Positions 45,892 through 54,897 of a stretch of DNA of 64,000 nucleotides are shown here, one piece after another. How positions within the stretch are numbered: position 1 is the stretch's first letter; the number at the start of each line of letters is the position of its first letter. The notes beneath the pieces are model-generated. The model had not been told where the DNA came from. It did no database searches and saw nothing but the letters and a program-made list of their open reading frames with translations. Source of the DNA: Kluyvera genomosp. 1 (GTDB lineage: Bacteria > Pseudomonadota > Gammaproteobacteria > Enterobacterales > Enterobacteriaceae); assembly GCF_001266615.1 (NCBI RefSeq), contig NZ_LGHZ01000001.1, positions 1-64,000 of the forward strand. The letters run 5' to 3'. Position numbers and translations under genes: made by a program.

Positions 45892-46854
45892 GTGAAACGA
45901 CAAACCCGGCAATTTTCGCGCTGGCTGATGGGATTTATTCTCGTCGCAAGCGTGGCGCTGCCTGCCAGCGCCAACACCTGGCCATTACCGCCTGCAGGCA
46001 GCCGCCTGGTGGGTGAAAACCGTTTTCATGTGGTGGAGAACAACGGGGGTTCGCTGGAAGCAATTGCCAAGAAATACAACGTCGGTTTTCTGGCATTACT
46101 GCAGGCTAATCCAGGCGTTGACCCTTACGTGCCTCGCCCAGGCAGCGTATTGACGATCCCGCTGCAAACCCTGCTCCCGGACGTCCCGCGCGAAGGGATC
46201 GTGTTGAATCTCGCCGAGCTGCGTCTTTACTACTATCCACCGGGAAGCAATACCGTCACCGTCTATCCGATAGGCATTGGCCAGCTTGGTGGAACCACCG
46301 TTACGCCCACCATGGTGACCACGGTTTCCGACAAACGCGCCAACCCGACCTGGACACCAACGGCCAATATCCGCGCGCGATATAAAGCACAAGGCATTGA
46401 TTTACCCGCTGTAATGCCCGCAGGTCCGGATAATCCAATGGGCCATCATGCTATCCGTCTGGCGGCGCACGGTGGTGTCTACTTACTGCACGGCACCAAC
46501 GCGGACTTTGGTATCGGTATGCGCGTAAGCTCCGGCTGTATTCGTCTGCGCGATGGCGACATCAAAGCGCTGTTCGACAAAGTGACGCCGGGCACCAAGG
46601 TCAACATCATTAATACCCCCATCAAAGCCTCGGTTGAGCCTAACGGTGTACATCTGGTTGAAGTCCACCAGCCGCTGTCAGAGCATATTGACGATGATCC
46701 GCAGACACTGCCTATCGTACTCAACGCCAGCATGCAAGCGTTTAGTCAGAAAGCCAATACCGATGGTGACGTGATGAATAAAGTGATGGATATCCGCTCC
46801 GGGATGCCGGTGGATGTGACCCGTCATCATGACGTTGCGCAGCAGAATATGTAA
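45892..46854 (+). CDS. ldtC: LdtC, L,D-transpeptidase attaching Braun lipoprotein
   Basis: LdtC (YcfS) links Lpp to peptidoglycan in the periplasm. The 320-residue precursor has a signal peptide (to about PASA), a LysM domain (HVVENNGGSLEAIAKKYNVG) and a YkuD catalytic domain. The active site is HGTNADFGIGMRVSSGCIRL with catalytic Cys. The start is a GTG with GAGGGA at 45881-45886. A bidirectional terminator separates it from bhsA. Confidence 0.96.
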   Translation: MKRQTRQFSRWLMGFILVASVALPASANTWPLPPAGSRLVGENRFHVVENNGGSLEAIAKKYNVGFLALLQANPGVDPYVPRPGSVLTIPLQTLLPDVPREGIVLNLAELRLYYYPPGSNTVTVYPIGIGQLGGTTVTPTMVTTVSDKRANPTWTPTANIRARYKAQGIDLPAVMPAGPDNPMGHHAIRLAAHGGVYLLHGTNADFGIGMRVSSGCIRLRDGDIKALFDKVTPGTKVNIINTPIKASVEPNGVHLVEVHQPLSEHIDDDPQTLPIVLNASMQAFSQKANTDGDVMNKVMDIRSGMPVDVTRHHDVAQQNM

Positions 46855-46869
46855 CGAAAACGAGAAAAG

Positions 46870-46906
46870 AAAAGGCCCTGAGAGGGTTAAGCTCAGGGCC
46901 TTTTTT
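46870..46906. terminator. Terminator between ldtC and bhsA
   Basis: AAAAGGCCCTGAG and CTCAGGGCCTTTT form a 13-bp stem with a 9-base loop and T6 after it. It suits both convergent genes. Confidence 0.92.
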
Positions 46907-46945
46907 ATTGCAGTGACATAAGCATTATGAGGGTTTAACGCTTAT

Positions 46946-47203
46946 TTATTTGTAGATTACCGCGGTACCGTGGAGGGCGTTCGGACCGCTGACAGAAGTG
47001 ATACGGTAGGATTTAGCACCCATCTCATCCGCTTTCTGTGACAGCTGTTCTTCTAAGGACTCCAGGTTTGGACCCGCGGAAGCGGCAATGTTACCCACTT
47101 TATGCTGATCGGCCGGAGTAGACTGCACCTGAACAGCAGCAAAGCTGGCAAATGACAGAGAACTAAGAACGGCTGCGATGGCCAGAGTTTTTACGTTTTT
47201 CAT
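46946..47203 (-). CDS. bhsA: BhsA, multiple-stress-resistance outer-membrane protein
   Basis: BhsA (YcfR) is a small DUF1471 protein that alters cell-surface properties, biofilm formation and copper permeability. The 85-residue precursor has a signal peptide (cut near SFAAV) and the DUF1471 pattern QKADEMGAKSYRITSVSG. The ATG at 47203 gives the E. coli length; an upstream ATG 31 codons earlier is rejected. It is divergent from its repressor gene comR. Confidence 0.95.
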   Translation of the reverse strand: MKNVKTLAIAAVLSSLSFASFAAVQVQSTPADQHKVGNIAASAGPNLESLEEQLSQKADEMGAKSYRITSVSGPNALHGTAVIYK

Positions 47204-47448
47204 GATTTTTACCTTTGCAGATGAATTTTGTAGGTCAGACGTTATTAACTTAACGATCGATAAGATAATGATAATGAGATCTGCGTCACACGTCAACGGT
47301 ATTTTTATAACGACCGTTTAATTAATTAGAATCCATATATTTTTCATATGTATATGCATAATTTATTTTTATCACGGAAGCGCTAGCCCCTGCTGTCGAT
47401 TATTTTTATAATGAATGCTCACTAAAACCGACTAAGGTAGGCGGCACG

Positions 47449-48087
47449 ATGACAACTGACACGCAAAGTTGCGCGAAAAAAGGCCGTGGTCGACCTAAAG
47501 TATTCGACCGGGAAGCGGCGCTTGATAAAGCGATGACGCTATTCTGGCAGTATGGCTATGAAGCAACATCACTCTCCGACCTCGTTGAAGCAACGGGAGC
47601 CAAAGCGCCAACCCTGTACGCAGAGTTTGCCAATAAAGAGGGGTTGTTCCGTGCAGTCCTCGATCACTACATCACTCACTTCGCCTCTAAAAATGAGGCA
47701 TGCCTGTTTTGTGAAGAGCAGACTGTTATCGAGGCGTTAAGAAACTATTTCACCGCCGTCGCCACCTGCTTCACCAGCAAAGATACGCCCGCGGGTTGTT
47801 TTATGATCAACACCTCTGCGGCACTGGCGGCTTCGTCGAAGGATATCGCGAAAACCATCAAGTCCCGACATGCCGTACAGGAACAAACGCTAAGCCAGTT
47901 CCTGCAGCTGCGCCAAACGCGCGGTGAGATTCCGGCACAGAAGAACGTCAAGGAGCTGTCGCTCTTCCTGGGCTGTATTTTGCAGGGTATGTCGATTAGC
48001 GCCCGCGAAGGGGCAAGCTTTGAAACGCTGATGCAGATAACCGAAACCACGCTGCGCCTGTGGCCGCAGATGATTGCGGTAGAATAA
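47449..48087 (+). CDS. comR: ComR, copper-responsive TetR-family repressor of bhsA
   Basis: ComR (YcfQ) represses bhsA and is released by copper in E. coli. The 212-residue protein has a TetR helix-turn-helix (SLSDLVEATGAKAPTLYAEF, about 44-63) after the basic start KKGRGRPKVFD. It is divergent from bhsA, with 245 bases between them. Its stop overlaps the T tract of the terminator serving ycfJ. Confidence 0.95.
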   Translation: MTTDTQSCAKKGRGRPKVFDREAALDKAMTLFWQYGYEATSLSDLVEATGAKAPTLYAEFANKEGLFRAVLDHYITHFASKNEACLFCEEQTVIEALRNYFTAVATCFTSKDTPAGCFMINTSAALAASSKDIAKTIKSRHAVQEQTLSQFLQLRQTRGEIPAQKNVKELSLFLGCILQGMSISAREGASFETLMQITETTLRLWPQMIAVE

Positions 48088-48121
48088 AAAAACGCCCCTC
48101 AATCTGTGTGATTGAGGGGCG
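48086..48121 (-). terminator. Terminator of ycfJ
   Basis: CGCCCCTCAAT and ATTGAGGGGCG form an 11-bp perfect stem (48093-48103/48111-48121) with a 7-base loop. On the minus strand it is followed by TTTTTT. Confidence 0.9.
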
Positions 48122-48141
48122 AATAGCACACTAACGCTTTT

Positions 48142-48678
48142 TTAGACTTTATTCAGTACAAGCTGGCCATTGTTATCCAATGGGATCTGGTTTCCTGGGT
48201 TTTTATCCATGCGGATTTTCCCCTGCTGGTCGCCGATTTTATAGGTGACATCATATCCAAGGGTTTTCTCAGACTTGTCGTATACCGTCTTACAACGCTG
48301 CTCCGTTGTGGTGTAGGTATCATTGTTCTGCAATGCGCCCTGCGCCTGGTTACCGGCATAGCCGCCGCCTAACGCGCCGACAACGGTCGCGACATCTTTA
48401 CCTCGCCCACCACCAAACTGATGGCCGATAACGCCCCCAGCGACAGCTCCTAATACAGAACCGGCAATACGGTTTTCATCCTGAATGGGGCGGCGGTGCG
48501 TCACCGTTACGTTACGGCACTCCTGGCGTGGATTTTTGACGGTTTCCTTGATTGGTGTGGCGGAGACAACTTGCGCATACTGCGGGCTACGTTCGAACAC
48601 ATTCATGCTCGCCACGGCGGCAACCCCGAGTGCGGCTGCAACGCCAATACCAATACCCGCCAACATTGATTTATTCAC
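48142..48678 (-). CDS. ycfJ: YcfJ, glycine-zipper envelope protein
   Basis: The 178-residue protein has an N-terminal hydrophobic signal or anchor (MLAGIGIGVAAALGVAAVA) and a glycine-zipper segment (SVLGAVAGGVIGHQFGGG, about 75-115). The C-terminal domain is of the SlyB/17-kDa antigen type. The GTG at 48678 is chosen for its strong GGAGGAA Shine-Dalgarno and match to E. coli YcfJ. Its function is unknown; it is linked to surface and biofilm traits. Confidence 0.92.
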   Translation of the reverse strand: MNKSMLAGIGIGVAAALGVAAVASMNVFERSPQYAQVVSATPIKETVKNPRQECRNVTVTHRRPIQDENRIAGSVLGAVAGGVIGHQFGGGRGKDVATVVGALGGGYAGNQAQGALQNNDTYTTTEQRCKTVYDKSEKTLGYDVTYKIGDQQGKIRMDKNPGNQIPLDNNGQLVLNKV

Positions 48679-48812
48679 GGGACTTCCTCCTTTGTTGCTA
48701 TTGCTAACAATTGTGCAACCGATCGTTAGCAGAGCCAATCAGACAGAAGCCTAAAAGCAGAGTATTGTTTGGGAAAACAGCGGTTTCAGAGAATTCTGAA
48801 GGGAGAAAGGCA

Positions 48813-48838
48813 CCCGGCAACGCAAGTGCGATGCCGGG
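48813..48838. repeat. REP-like hairpin downstream of ndh
   Basis: CCCGGCA and TGCCGGG flank an ACGCAAGTGCGA centre, similar to enterobacterial REP-type palindromes. It lies 13 bases past the ndh stop and may act in transcript 3'-end protection. Confidence 0.5.
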
Positions 48839-48851
48839 ATAAATCCGAGGA

Positions 48852-50156
48852 TTAATGCAGTTTCAGACGCGGACGGATCACGCGGTTAATACTGCCGACC
48901 AGCATCATCAGGCCTGTTTTGCAGTAGCCGTGCAGCGCAATCTGGTGCATTCGGTACAGTGAGATGTAGACCATACGAGCAATACGCCCTTCAATCATCA
49001 TCGAACCGCGCATCAAATTGCCCATCAGGCTGCCGACAGTCGAGTAGTTGGACAGAGAAACTAAAGAACCATGATCTTTATAGCTGTACGACTTCAGATC
49101 TTTACCCTTCATCTGCGCCAGAATGTTGTTCAGCGCACAGGTCGCCATCTGGTGCGCAGCCTGAGCGCGCGGAGGCACAAAGCCGCCTTCCGGACGGGCG
49201 CAGGAAGCACAGTCACCGATAGCATAGATATCCGGGTCACGGGTCGTCTGCAGCGTTGGCTCAACCACCAGTTGGTTAATACGATTGGTTTCAAGGCCGC
49301 CGATATCTTTCATAAAGTCTGGCGCTTTGATCCCTGCGGCCCAGACCATCAGATCCGCTGCGATGTATTCCCCATCTTTGGTGTGCAGGCCGCCTTCATC
49401 CGCGCTGGTGACCATCGTCTGCGTCAGTACGCGCACGCCCATTTTGGTCAGTTCGTTATGCGCAGCGCCGGAAATACGCGGTGGCAGTGCAGGCAGAATA
49501 CGCTCACCGGCTTCCACCAGCGTCACGTTCAACGCTTCGTTGCTTAAACCTTTATAGCCATAGCTGTGCAGCTGTTTCACCGCGTTATGCAGTTCCGCAG
49601 ACAGCTCAACGCCGGTTGCGCCACCGCCAACAATCGCGATATTCACCTTGCCGTTAGCACCCAGGTTCGCCGAGTACTTCAGGAACAGGTTCAGCATTTC
49701 CTGGTGGAAACGACGCGCCTGATGCGGGTTATCGAGGAAGATACAATGTTCTTTCACGCCCGGGGTGTTGAAGTCGTTAGAGGTGCTGCCCAGCGCCATC
49801 ACCAGCGTGTCATAGGCCAGCTTGCGCTCAGGTACCAGCAGTTCACCTTTCTCATCGCGCAGTTCAGCGATGGTCAGAGTTTTGGCTTCGCGGTTGATGT
49901 CCATCACCGATCCAAGCTGGAACTGGAAATGATGGTTACGTGCGTGGGCCAGGTAGCTCAGCGCATCCACACCTTCGTCCAGAGAACCCGTAGCCACTTC
50001 GTGCAGCAGCGGTTTCCACAGGTGACTGTGGTTACGATCTACCAGCGTGATTTTCGCTTTTTTACCCCGGCCAAGCTTTCTACCCAGTTGAGTAGCCAGT
50101 TCCAGGCCGCCCGCACCACCACCGACAATGACAATTTTCTTGATTGGCGTAGTCAT
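48852..50156 (-). CDS. ndh: NADH dehydrogenase II
   Basis: Ndh is the non-proton-pumping, FAD-containing NADH:quinone oxidoreductase on the inner face of the membrane. The 434-residue protein has an FAD-binding [10 protein letters not shown], an NAD-binding [14 protein letters not shown], and the IYAIGDCAS motif. The start at 50156 gives the exact E. coli length. A perfect FNR box lies about 140 bases upstream, fitting known repression in anaerobic cells. Confidence 0.97.
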   Translation of the reverse strand: MTTPIKKIVIVGGGAGGLELATQLGRKLGRGKKAKITLVDRNHSHLWKPLLHEVATGSLDEGVDALSYLAHARNHHFQFQLGSVMDINREAKTLTIAELRDEKGELLVPERKLAYDTLVMALGSTSNDFNTPGVKEHCIFLDNPHQARRFHQEMLNLFLKYSANLGANGKVNIAIVGGGATGVELSAELHNAVKQLHSYGYKGLSNEALNVTLVEAGERILPALPPRISGAAHNELTKMGVRVLTQTMVTSADEGGLHTKDGEYIAADLMVWAAGIKAPDFMKDIGGLETNRINQLVVEPTLQTTRDPDIYAIGDCASCARPEGGFVPPRAQAAHQMATCALNNILAQMKGKDLKSYSYKDHGSLVSLSNYSTVGSLMGNLMRGSMMIEGRIARMVYISLYRMHQIALHGYCKTGLMMLVGSINRVIRPRLKLH

Positions 50157-50292
50157 GAGACCCCCTTCAAATTTATTAACCAATTGTTAATTAAAAGTTA
50201 TAAATATAGCCTTTAATTAACAACAAGTTACTTACAAGAAACCATTCAGCTGCAATGAGAATAACATGAATGGTGCATTGGTCATACCAAAA

Positions 50293-50306
50293 TTGATGTG
50301 TATCAA
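50293..50306 (-). promoter_or_regulatory. FNR box upstream of ndh
   Basis: TTGAT-GTGT-ATCAA matches the FNR consensus TTGAT-N4-ATCAA exactly. ndh is anaerobically repressed by FNR in E. coli. Confidence 0.85.
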
Positions 50307-50383
50307 GTTTTATCGCGCAGAAGTTGAGCGGAGGGTATTTTCGCCACCAAACTGAGGCTAAGAAAGGTTAAAAATTAACAAAA

Positions 50384-50420
50384 AAAAGCCCCGACTGCGT
50401 TTCCGTAGTCGGGGCTTTTT
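50384..50420 (-). terminator. Terminator of the ycfP operon
   Basis: GCCCCGACT and AGTCGGGGC form the stem, with A-rich and T-rich flanks. On the minus strand it follows the ycfP stop and ends in a T tract. Confidence 0.9.
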
Positions 50421-50428
50421 GTGTGTTA

Positions 50429-50971
50429 TCAGCCGAGGGTTTTGAAAGCTTTTATCCGCTGTAGATGCGGCGAAATATTCTTAAACTTGTGGCCCTGCTC
50501 TTCATCCCAGATGATTTCATAGTAATGATGTAGCACGCTTGCCGACCGCTGGCTGTCCAGCGCATCGTCATGGCGAGAAAGGATAGCCAGGCAGCGATCG
50601 CGGTTTTTCTCGCGGAAGTTATTCACGCACTTGGTCGCAATGTCCATGTACTCTTCCGGGCGGTCAATCTTGCCGTCCATGTTCTCATCCGGGAACAGAT
50701 TCGGGTTGAACACCACCTGCCGAATATCACACAGGAAACCAATGCGCTCTGCCCAGAAGCCGCCAAGCCCGACGCCGCAAATCAGCGGACGTTCATCGGC
50801 GTTGAGCTGTAGCATTTTGTCCACTTCTTTCAGCAGATGCTGCATGTCGTGTTTCGGATGCAGCGTGCTGTAGCTAATCAACCGCACGTCCGGGTCGATG
50901 AACTGTAGCTGCAGCACCTTTTCATGGTTTCCTGGGCTATTTGAGTCAAAACCGTGTAAATAGATAATCAT
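50429..50971 (-). CDS. ycfP: YcfP, UPF0227 alpha/beta-hydrolase-like protein
   Basis: The 180-residue protein has an alpha/beta-hydrolase-like fold pattern: [18 protein letters not shown] at the start and [15 protein letters not shown], where the nucleophile elbow (normally G-x-S-x-G) reads GVGLGG and lacks Ser. It is therefore probably not a classical serine esterase. It is the last gene of the hinT-ycfL-lpoB-thiK-nagZ-ycfP unit. Its function is unknown. Confidence 0.92.
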   Translation of the reverse strand: MIIYLHGFDSNSPGNHEKVLQLQFIDPDVRLISYSTLHPKHDMQHLLKEVDKMLQLNADERPLICGVGLGGFWAERIGFLCDIRQVVFNPNLFPDENMDGKIDRPEEYMDIATKCVNNFREKNRDRCLAILSRHDDALDSQRSASVLHHYYEIIWDEEQGHKFKNISPHLQRIKAFKTLG

Positions 50972-51009
50972 CGTATCCTCACCACACCATTACTCCCACA
51001 CCGGGAGGG

Positions 51010-52035
51010 TTAATGACCAGCCTTCACTTCCTGCCAGCGTTCATGGAGTTGTTCCAGCTGAGCGCTAACCGTTTTCCAGCGGGCGGAGTCCATCAGTTCC
51101 TGACGGCTAAATGAACCTTTATGATACAACTTCGTAACACGTTCTGCGTTGATCGGCGACAGGTTATCCAACACGCTAACGGCCCCTTTACGATTATTGC
51201 AGACGAGGATCATATCGCAACCTGCGTCGAGAGATGCCTGGCCACGCTCCGCATAGCTGCCCATAATGGCGGCACCTTCCATGGAAAGATCATCAGAGAA
51301 GATAACCCCATCAAAGCCCAATTCGCCGCGCAGTACGGTCTTCAACCAGTAAGGGGAACCGCTTGCTGGACGCGGATCAACGGCATCATAAATCACGTGC
51401 GCAGGCATAATGGCATCCAACGCATTCTCAGTAATCAGCGTCTGGAACACCGCCATATCTTTAGCACGAATTTCAGCGTCCGAGCGCGGATCGTGCGGGG
51501 TCTCTTTGTGCGAATCCGCGGTGACTGCGCCGTGGCCCGGGAAGTGTTTACCGGTGGTTTTCATGCCTGCATCGTGCATGCCGTCGATAAAGTGGCGCGC
51601 CATCGCCAGCGCCTTATGCGGATCCGCATGATAAGAGCGCTCACCGATAGCGGTACAGATATGGCCCACATCAAGCACCGGTGCGAAGCTAATATCGATA
51701 TCCATGGCGATCATTTCGCTCGCCATTAACCAGCCAGCATCCGCCGCCATACGGCCACCCGCCTCTTCACCCAAAACGGCGGCAAAGGATTGTGCAGCCG
51801 GCAGCCGGGTAAAACCCTCACGGAAACGCTGTACACGGCCACCTTCCTGATCCACCGCCACCACCAGGTGATTGCGTGAGGCTGCACGGATCTGGCGAAC
51901 CAACTCACGAAGCTGCTCAGGATCATGATAGTTACGGGTAAACAGAATTAAGCCACCTACCAGAGGATGTGCAAGGATCTCACGTTCCTCAGCGTCCAAT
52001 TCGTAACCTTCAACGTCCAACATTACTGGCCCCAC
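51010..52035 (-). CDS. nagZ: Beta-N-acetylglucosaminidase NagZ
   Basis: NagZ removes GlcNAc from GlcNAc-anhydroMurNAc peptides in cytoplasmic peptidoglycan recycling, making the signals that induce AmpC. The 341-residue GH3 enzyme has [18 protein letters not shown] with the catalytic His loop and the nucleophile Asp in [12 protein letters not shown]. The start is GTG at 52035, overlapping thiK by 13 bases. Its product is further recycled by AnmK, encoded at 9655-10779. Confidence 0.97.
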   Translation of the reverse strand: MGPVMLDVEGYELDAEEREILAHPLVGGLILFTRNYHDPEQLRELVRQIRAASRNHLVVAVDQEGGRVQRFREGFTRLPAAQSFAAVLGEEAGGRMAADAGWLMASEMIAMDIDISFAPVLDVGHICTAIGERSYHADPHKALAMARHFIDGMHDAGMKTTGKHFPGHGAVTADSHKETPHDPRSDAEIRAKDMAVFQTLITENALDAIMPAHVIYDAVDPRPASGSPYWLKTVLRGELGFDGVIFSDDLSMEGAAIMGSYAERGQASLDAGCDMILVCNNRKGAVSVLDNLSPINAERVTKLYHKGSFSRQELMDSARWKTVSAQLEQLHERWQEVKAGH

Positions 52036-52865
52036 ACGGCCTCCTTTTTATTCTGTAACTGTTGCCAAACGTCGTTGGCTAACGTGAAAAATTGTTCGTC
52101 GCCGGTCTGTTGCCCACGACACTCAAACCACCCGGCCATCAGCATCAGCACCCAAGGCCGCCAGCGCATCACCTGCCGCCAGAGCATATCTGGCGACATC
52201 TGCGCGCGTTCAGCATAAGCCAAAGTGAGCTGATGGCGCTGTGTATTGTCCGTTGCCCACACGGCCGCTAGCTCCAGCGCGACATCGCCATCACCGGCAT
52301 ATTCCCAATCAATAAGTTTTAGCCCCTGAACGGTATGGACAATGTTTCCGGCATGTACGTCCATATGCAGCGGCGCCAACCGCATCGCGCGGGGTTCGCC
52401 CTGCTTACGCAAACGCTGCAAACCACGTAGCCAAAATGGTGTACGCCGTGCCGGATCGCATTGCTGCCAGTACTGTTCCAACAGCGGCAGTAAGGCAATC
52501 GGCCAGCCAAATCGAGGCTCTCGGTGTAAATCATACAGGAGTGCAGCAAGAGGACGATGGGCCGGGAGCACGCTTTTGATCTCACCGGCTAAATATTCAA
52601 CCGCCATCCAACCTGATGTATAAAAAACAGGCTTGGGCGCGAGCGTGTTTGGCAGACGTTGCAGTGCGTGATATTGGCGAAGGAAATCGCTCTCTGGTGC
52701 GTCAGGGGCATGATGCTGGCGTAATACCAACCGCCGTTCACCGTTTTGAAGGATACAGCTGCTGCCGCTCAGCCCCGAAGTTTCGGGGCTGGCGACGATG
52801 CGATAGTGCGGAAAACAGCGTGACAGGACGTCGTCACGCGTGAGCTTATTGCTGCGCAACCGCAC
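52023..52865 (-). CDS. thiK: Thiamine kinase
   Basis: ThiK phosphorylates salvaged thiamine. The 280-residue protein has an aminoglycoside-phosphotransferase-like fold with catalytic loop [12 protein letters not shown] and the metal-binding [18 protein letters not shown]. The GTG at 52865 overlaps the lpoB 3' end by 20 bases; a TTG two codons later is an alternative. It is about as similar to E. coli ThiK (274) as the rest of the operon, though its N-terminal half is more divergent. Confidence 0.93.
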   Translation of the reverse strand: MRLRSNKLTRDDVLSRCFPHYRIVASPETSGLSGSSCILQNGERRLVLRQHHAPDAPESDFLRQYHALQRLPNTLAPKPVFYTSGWMAVEYLAGEIKSVLPAHRPLAALLYDLHREPRFGWPIALLPLLEQYWQQCDPARRTPFWLRGLQRLRKQGEPRAMRLAPLHMDVHAGNIVHTVQGLKLIDWEYAGDGDVALELAAVWATDNTQRHQLTLAYAERAQMSPDMLWRQVMRWRPWVLMLMAGWFECRGQQTGDEQFFTLANDVWQQLQNKKEAVWGQ

Positions 52866-53493
52866 CCTTTCCTGACCAGATGATTTCCCCGGTCTGTACC
52901 TGCATCAGCTGCATTTGCAGGGTTGGCGTATTGACGTTACCGGTCGCATTGGAATACAGAACGTACTGCGCACCCACGTTGCGGGCAATGCCCATCGCTT
53001 TGCTGCGCGAACCAAGGCTATCCTGAGGCGACAGGCCCAGCTGCTGTTTCGCAACAGCCAACTGCTGCGGAGACACGAGGGTAAATTTCGAATTGCCAGA
53101 AAGCGCATTATGCAGCGCGGTAGTGGCTTCACCCGCATTCAACGAACCATTGGTACGGTTATTCACGCTATCCACCAGCAGAATGCTGCCCGCATTTACG
53201 CCACCGGCCTGCAACATTTTGCCGACCAGCGGTTGCGCCGCACCGTTCCAGTCATAGTGACGAACGCGCGGTGTTGGCTGAGCTGGTGTTTCACCACCGT
53301 GCTCAATCGGCCCAGGCTGCGTTGGCACTGTTGGTACCGTCGGAACCGTCGGCACCGGCTGCTGCGGCTCGGTTGGCTGCTGCGGTTGCTGCGGATTGAC
53401 CGTTTCAACCGGTGCCGGTTCTTCGCGCACTACGCACCCAGCAAGCAACATCGCCAGGGAAGCAATTAATGCATAGCGACCCAATTTACTCAT
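52846..53493 (-). CDS. lpoB: LpoB, outer-membrane lipoprotein activating PBP1b
   Basis: LpoB reaches across the periplasm to stimulate the peptidoglycan synthase PBP1b. The 215-residue precursor has lipobox LLAGC (Cys20) and a Pro/Gln/Thr-rich disordered linker (about 25-70, with a repeated PTV unit). The C-terminal globular domain contains [15 protein letters not shown] and [16 protein letters not shown]. Length matches E. coli LpoB (213). Confidence 0.96.
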   Translation of the reverse strand: MSKLGRYALIASLAMLLAGCVVREEPAPVETVNPQQPQQPTEPQQPVPTVPTVPTVPTQPGPIEHGGETPAQPTPRVRHYDWNGAAQPLVGKMLQAGGVNAGSILLVDSVNNRTNGSLNAGEATTALHNALSGNSKFTLVSPQQLAVAKQQLGLSPQDSLGSRSKAMGIARNVGAQYVLYSNATGNVNTPTLQMQLMQVQTGEIIWSGKGAVAQQ

Positions 53494-53506
53494 TCCAGAT
53501 TACCCC

Positions 53507-53881
53507 TCACAGATAAAGATAAAGCCGGGCTTTATGCGCCCCTAAACCATTGGCCGTCCCGTACAGCGTGACCGAGCCCATCGGAGGAACGGTGATGCTG
53601 CGCGGCGCTTCTAGCGGGTGCATTTCCAGCCCTCTGGCGTCATACCAATAAAAACGATAGTGAACGGTGACCGGCTCTCGCCTTTCATTGAACAGCTTCG
53701 CGCTGGCGGTAGCCTGAATATCCGACGAGGTAATTTCAGGCGCTTGCGCACTGATCCCAGCGGCCAGAACATTCGACTCCATGACCAGCGATTGCTGCTC
53801 GCTGACGGCAATTTCCGGGCGCGAATGGCACCCGGCAAGCAGCGTCGCGCAAAGCACAAGACCCAGACATCCCGATTTCAT
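53507..53881 (-). CDS. ycfL: YcfL, DUF1425 lipoprotein
   Basis: The 124-residue precursor starts with a signal peptide and lipobox LLAGC. The mature part is an immunoglobulin-like beta domain with VHYRFYWYDARGLEMHP and PPMGSVTLYGTA. The function is unknown. It sits between hinT (3 bases) and lpoB (13 bases) in one operon. Confidence 0.94.
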   Translation of the reverse strand: MKSGCLGLVLCATLLAGCHSRPEIAVSEQQSLVMESNVLAAGISAQAPEITSSDIQATASAKLFNERREPVTVHYRFYWYDARGLEMHPLEAPRSITVPPMGSVTLYGTANGLGAHKARLYLYL

Positions 53882-53884
53882 AGG

Positions 53885-54241
53885 TTAACCTTTATGCGCC
53901 AGCATTGGACCCAGCGGGCGTCCACCCAGCAGATGCATATGGATATGGTAAACTTCCTGTCCACCGTGGCGGTTGCAGTTCATGATCAGGCGATAGCCAT
54001 CATCGGCAATCCCTTCATCGCGCGCGATTTTTGCCGCGACAGTCACCATGCGACCCAGTGCCTGTTCATGTTCGGCGGTCACGTCGTTGGTCGTGGCAAT
54101 GAGCGTATTAGGGATAATCAGGATATGCGTTGGCGCCTGTGGAGAAATATCGCGGAACGCGGTAACCAAATCATCCTGGTAGACGATGTCTGACGGGATT
54201 TCGCGACGAATGATTTTGCTGAAAATCGTTTCTTCTGCCAT
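53885..54241 (-). CDS. hinT: HinT, purine nucleoside phosphoramidase
   Basis: HinT hydrolyses AMP-lysine and other phosphoramidates. The 118-residue protein has the histidine triad HIHMH in [15 protein letters not shown] and the N-terminal [17 protein letters not shown] of branch-1 HIT proteins. It is the first gene of the hinT-to-ycfP unit. In K-12 fhuE lies upstream; here the ydbL block is upstream instead. Confidence 0.96.
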   Translation of the reverse strand: MAEETIFSKIIRREIPSDIVYQDDLVTAFRDISPQAPTHILIIPNTLIATTNDVTAEHEQALGRMVTVAAKIARDEGIADDGYRLIMNCNRHGGQEVYHIHMHLLGGRPLGPMLAHKG

Positions 54242-54374
54242 TAGAACTTCCTTTATTATTCTCTTATGTTGTCGGTAAAACCGTTGCCGACGAACAGGTT
54301 ATATGCGGAGAGTATGAGCGAGTTACATCCCCGGTTTCAACTGGAATACCGTTTTTCTTACATCAGCTTAGCCG

Positions 54375-54701
54375 TTACTTGCGTACCCACTGGCCGTTGA
54401 TGCCCTGAACGTATTCACCCTGCTGCGCTTTCTCAATCAATTTCTTACCCGCCAGCCGCGCGACTTCCTGCTGCGACAAGCTGTTACTCTGGGCAAGCTG
54501 CTGATAGCTTTCGCTGCGCGCCTGGTTTATTTTTTTCACCAGCGCCAGCGTATCGCTGTCCTGCTTAATCGCCGCCAGATAGCCGCCCTGAGTTTCACCC
54601 ACGCGTCCCTGCTGACGAGCATCCGTCAGCGTTAAGGCCAGTGCTTGCGTACTTAACAGGCTAAGAGCCAGCAGCGCGATAATCCCTCGTTTTCGCATCA
54701 T
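54375..54701 (-). CDS. ydbL: YdbL, DUF1318 periplasmic protein
   Basis: The 108-residue precursor has a signal peptide (cut near ALALT) and the DUF1318 body DARQQGRVGETQGGYLAA and ARLAGKKLIEKAQQGEYVQG. YdbL works with YnbE and YdbH and, in E. coli, has been proposed to control YnbE assembly. It is the last gene of ydbH-ynbE-ydbL, 4 bases after ynbE. Confidence 0.94.
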   Translation of the reverse strand: MMRKRGIIALLALSLLSTQALALTLTDARQQGRVGETQGGYLAAIKQDSDTLALVKKINQARSESYQQLAQSNSLSQQEVARLAGKKLIEKAQQGEYVQGINGQWVRK

Positions 54702-54705
54702 GACC

Positions 54706-54897
54706 TCAGAATAAGTCGCTACGTGATTTCAGCAAATCCTCAACGTCCTTATCGGCCTTGATGCGGATTTCATGCTCAATTTTCACGTTCATGTTGATGG
54801 TAATCGGCTCTTTCGGCGCCGCCACTTCAATGCGCGGTACGCATCCCGATAGCAGCCCGCAGGTCATCAAACCCACCAGGGCGATGGATAATTTCAT
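54706..54897 (-). CDS. ynbE: YnbE, small outer-membrane lipoprotein partner of YdbH
   Basis: The 63-residue precursor has lipobox LLSGC (Cys19). The mature part, PRIEVAAPKEPITINMNVKI, is nearly unchanged from E. coli. YnbE multimers join the C-terminus of YdbH by beta-strand stacking to form a bridge to the outer membrane for phospholipid transport. Its first base overlaps the ydbH stop, so the two are translationally coupled. Confidence 0.95.
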   Translation of the reverse strand: MKLSIALVGLMTCGLLSGCVPRIEVAAPKEPITINMNVKIEHEIRIKADKDVEDLLKSRSDLF

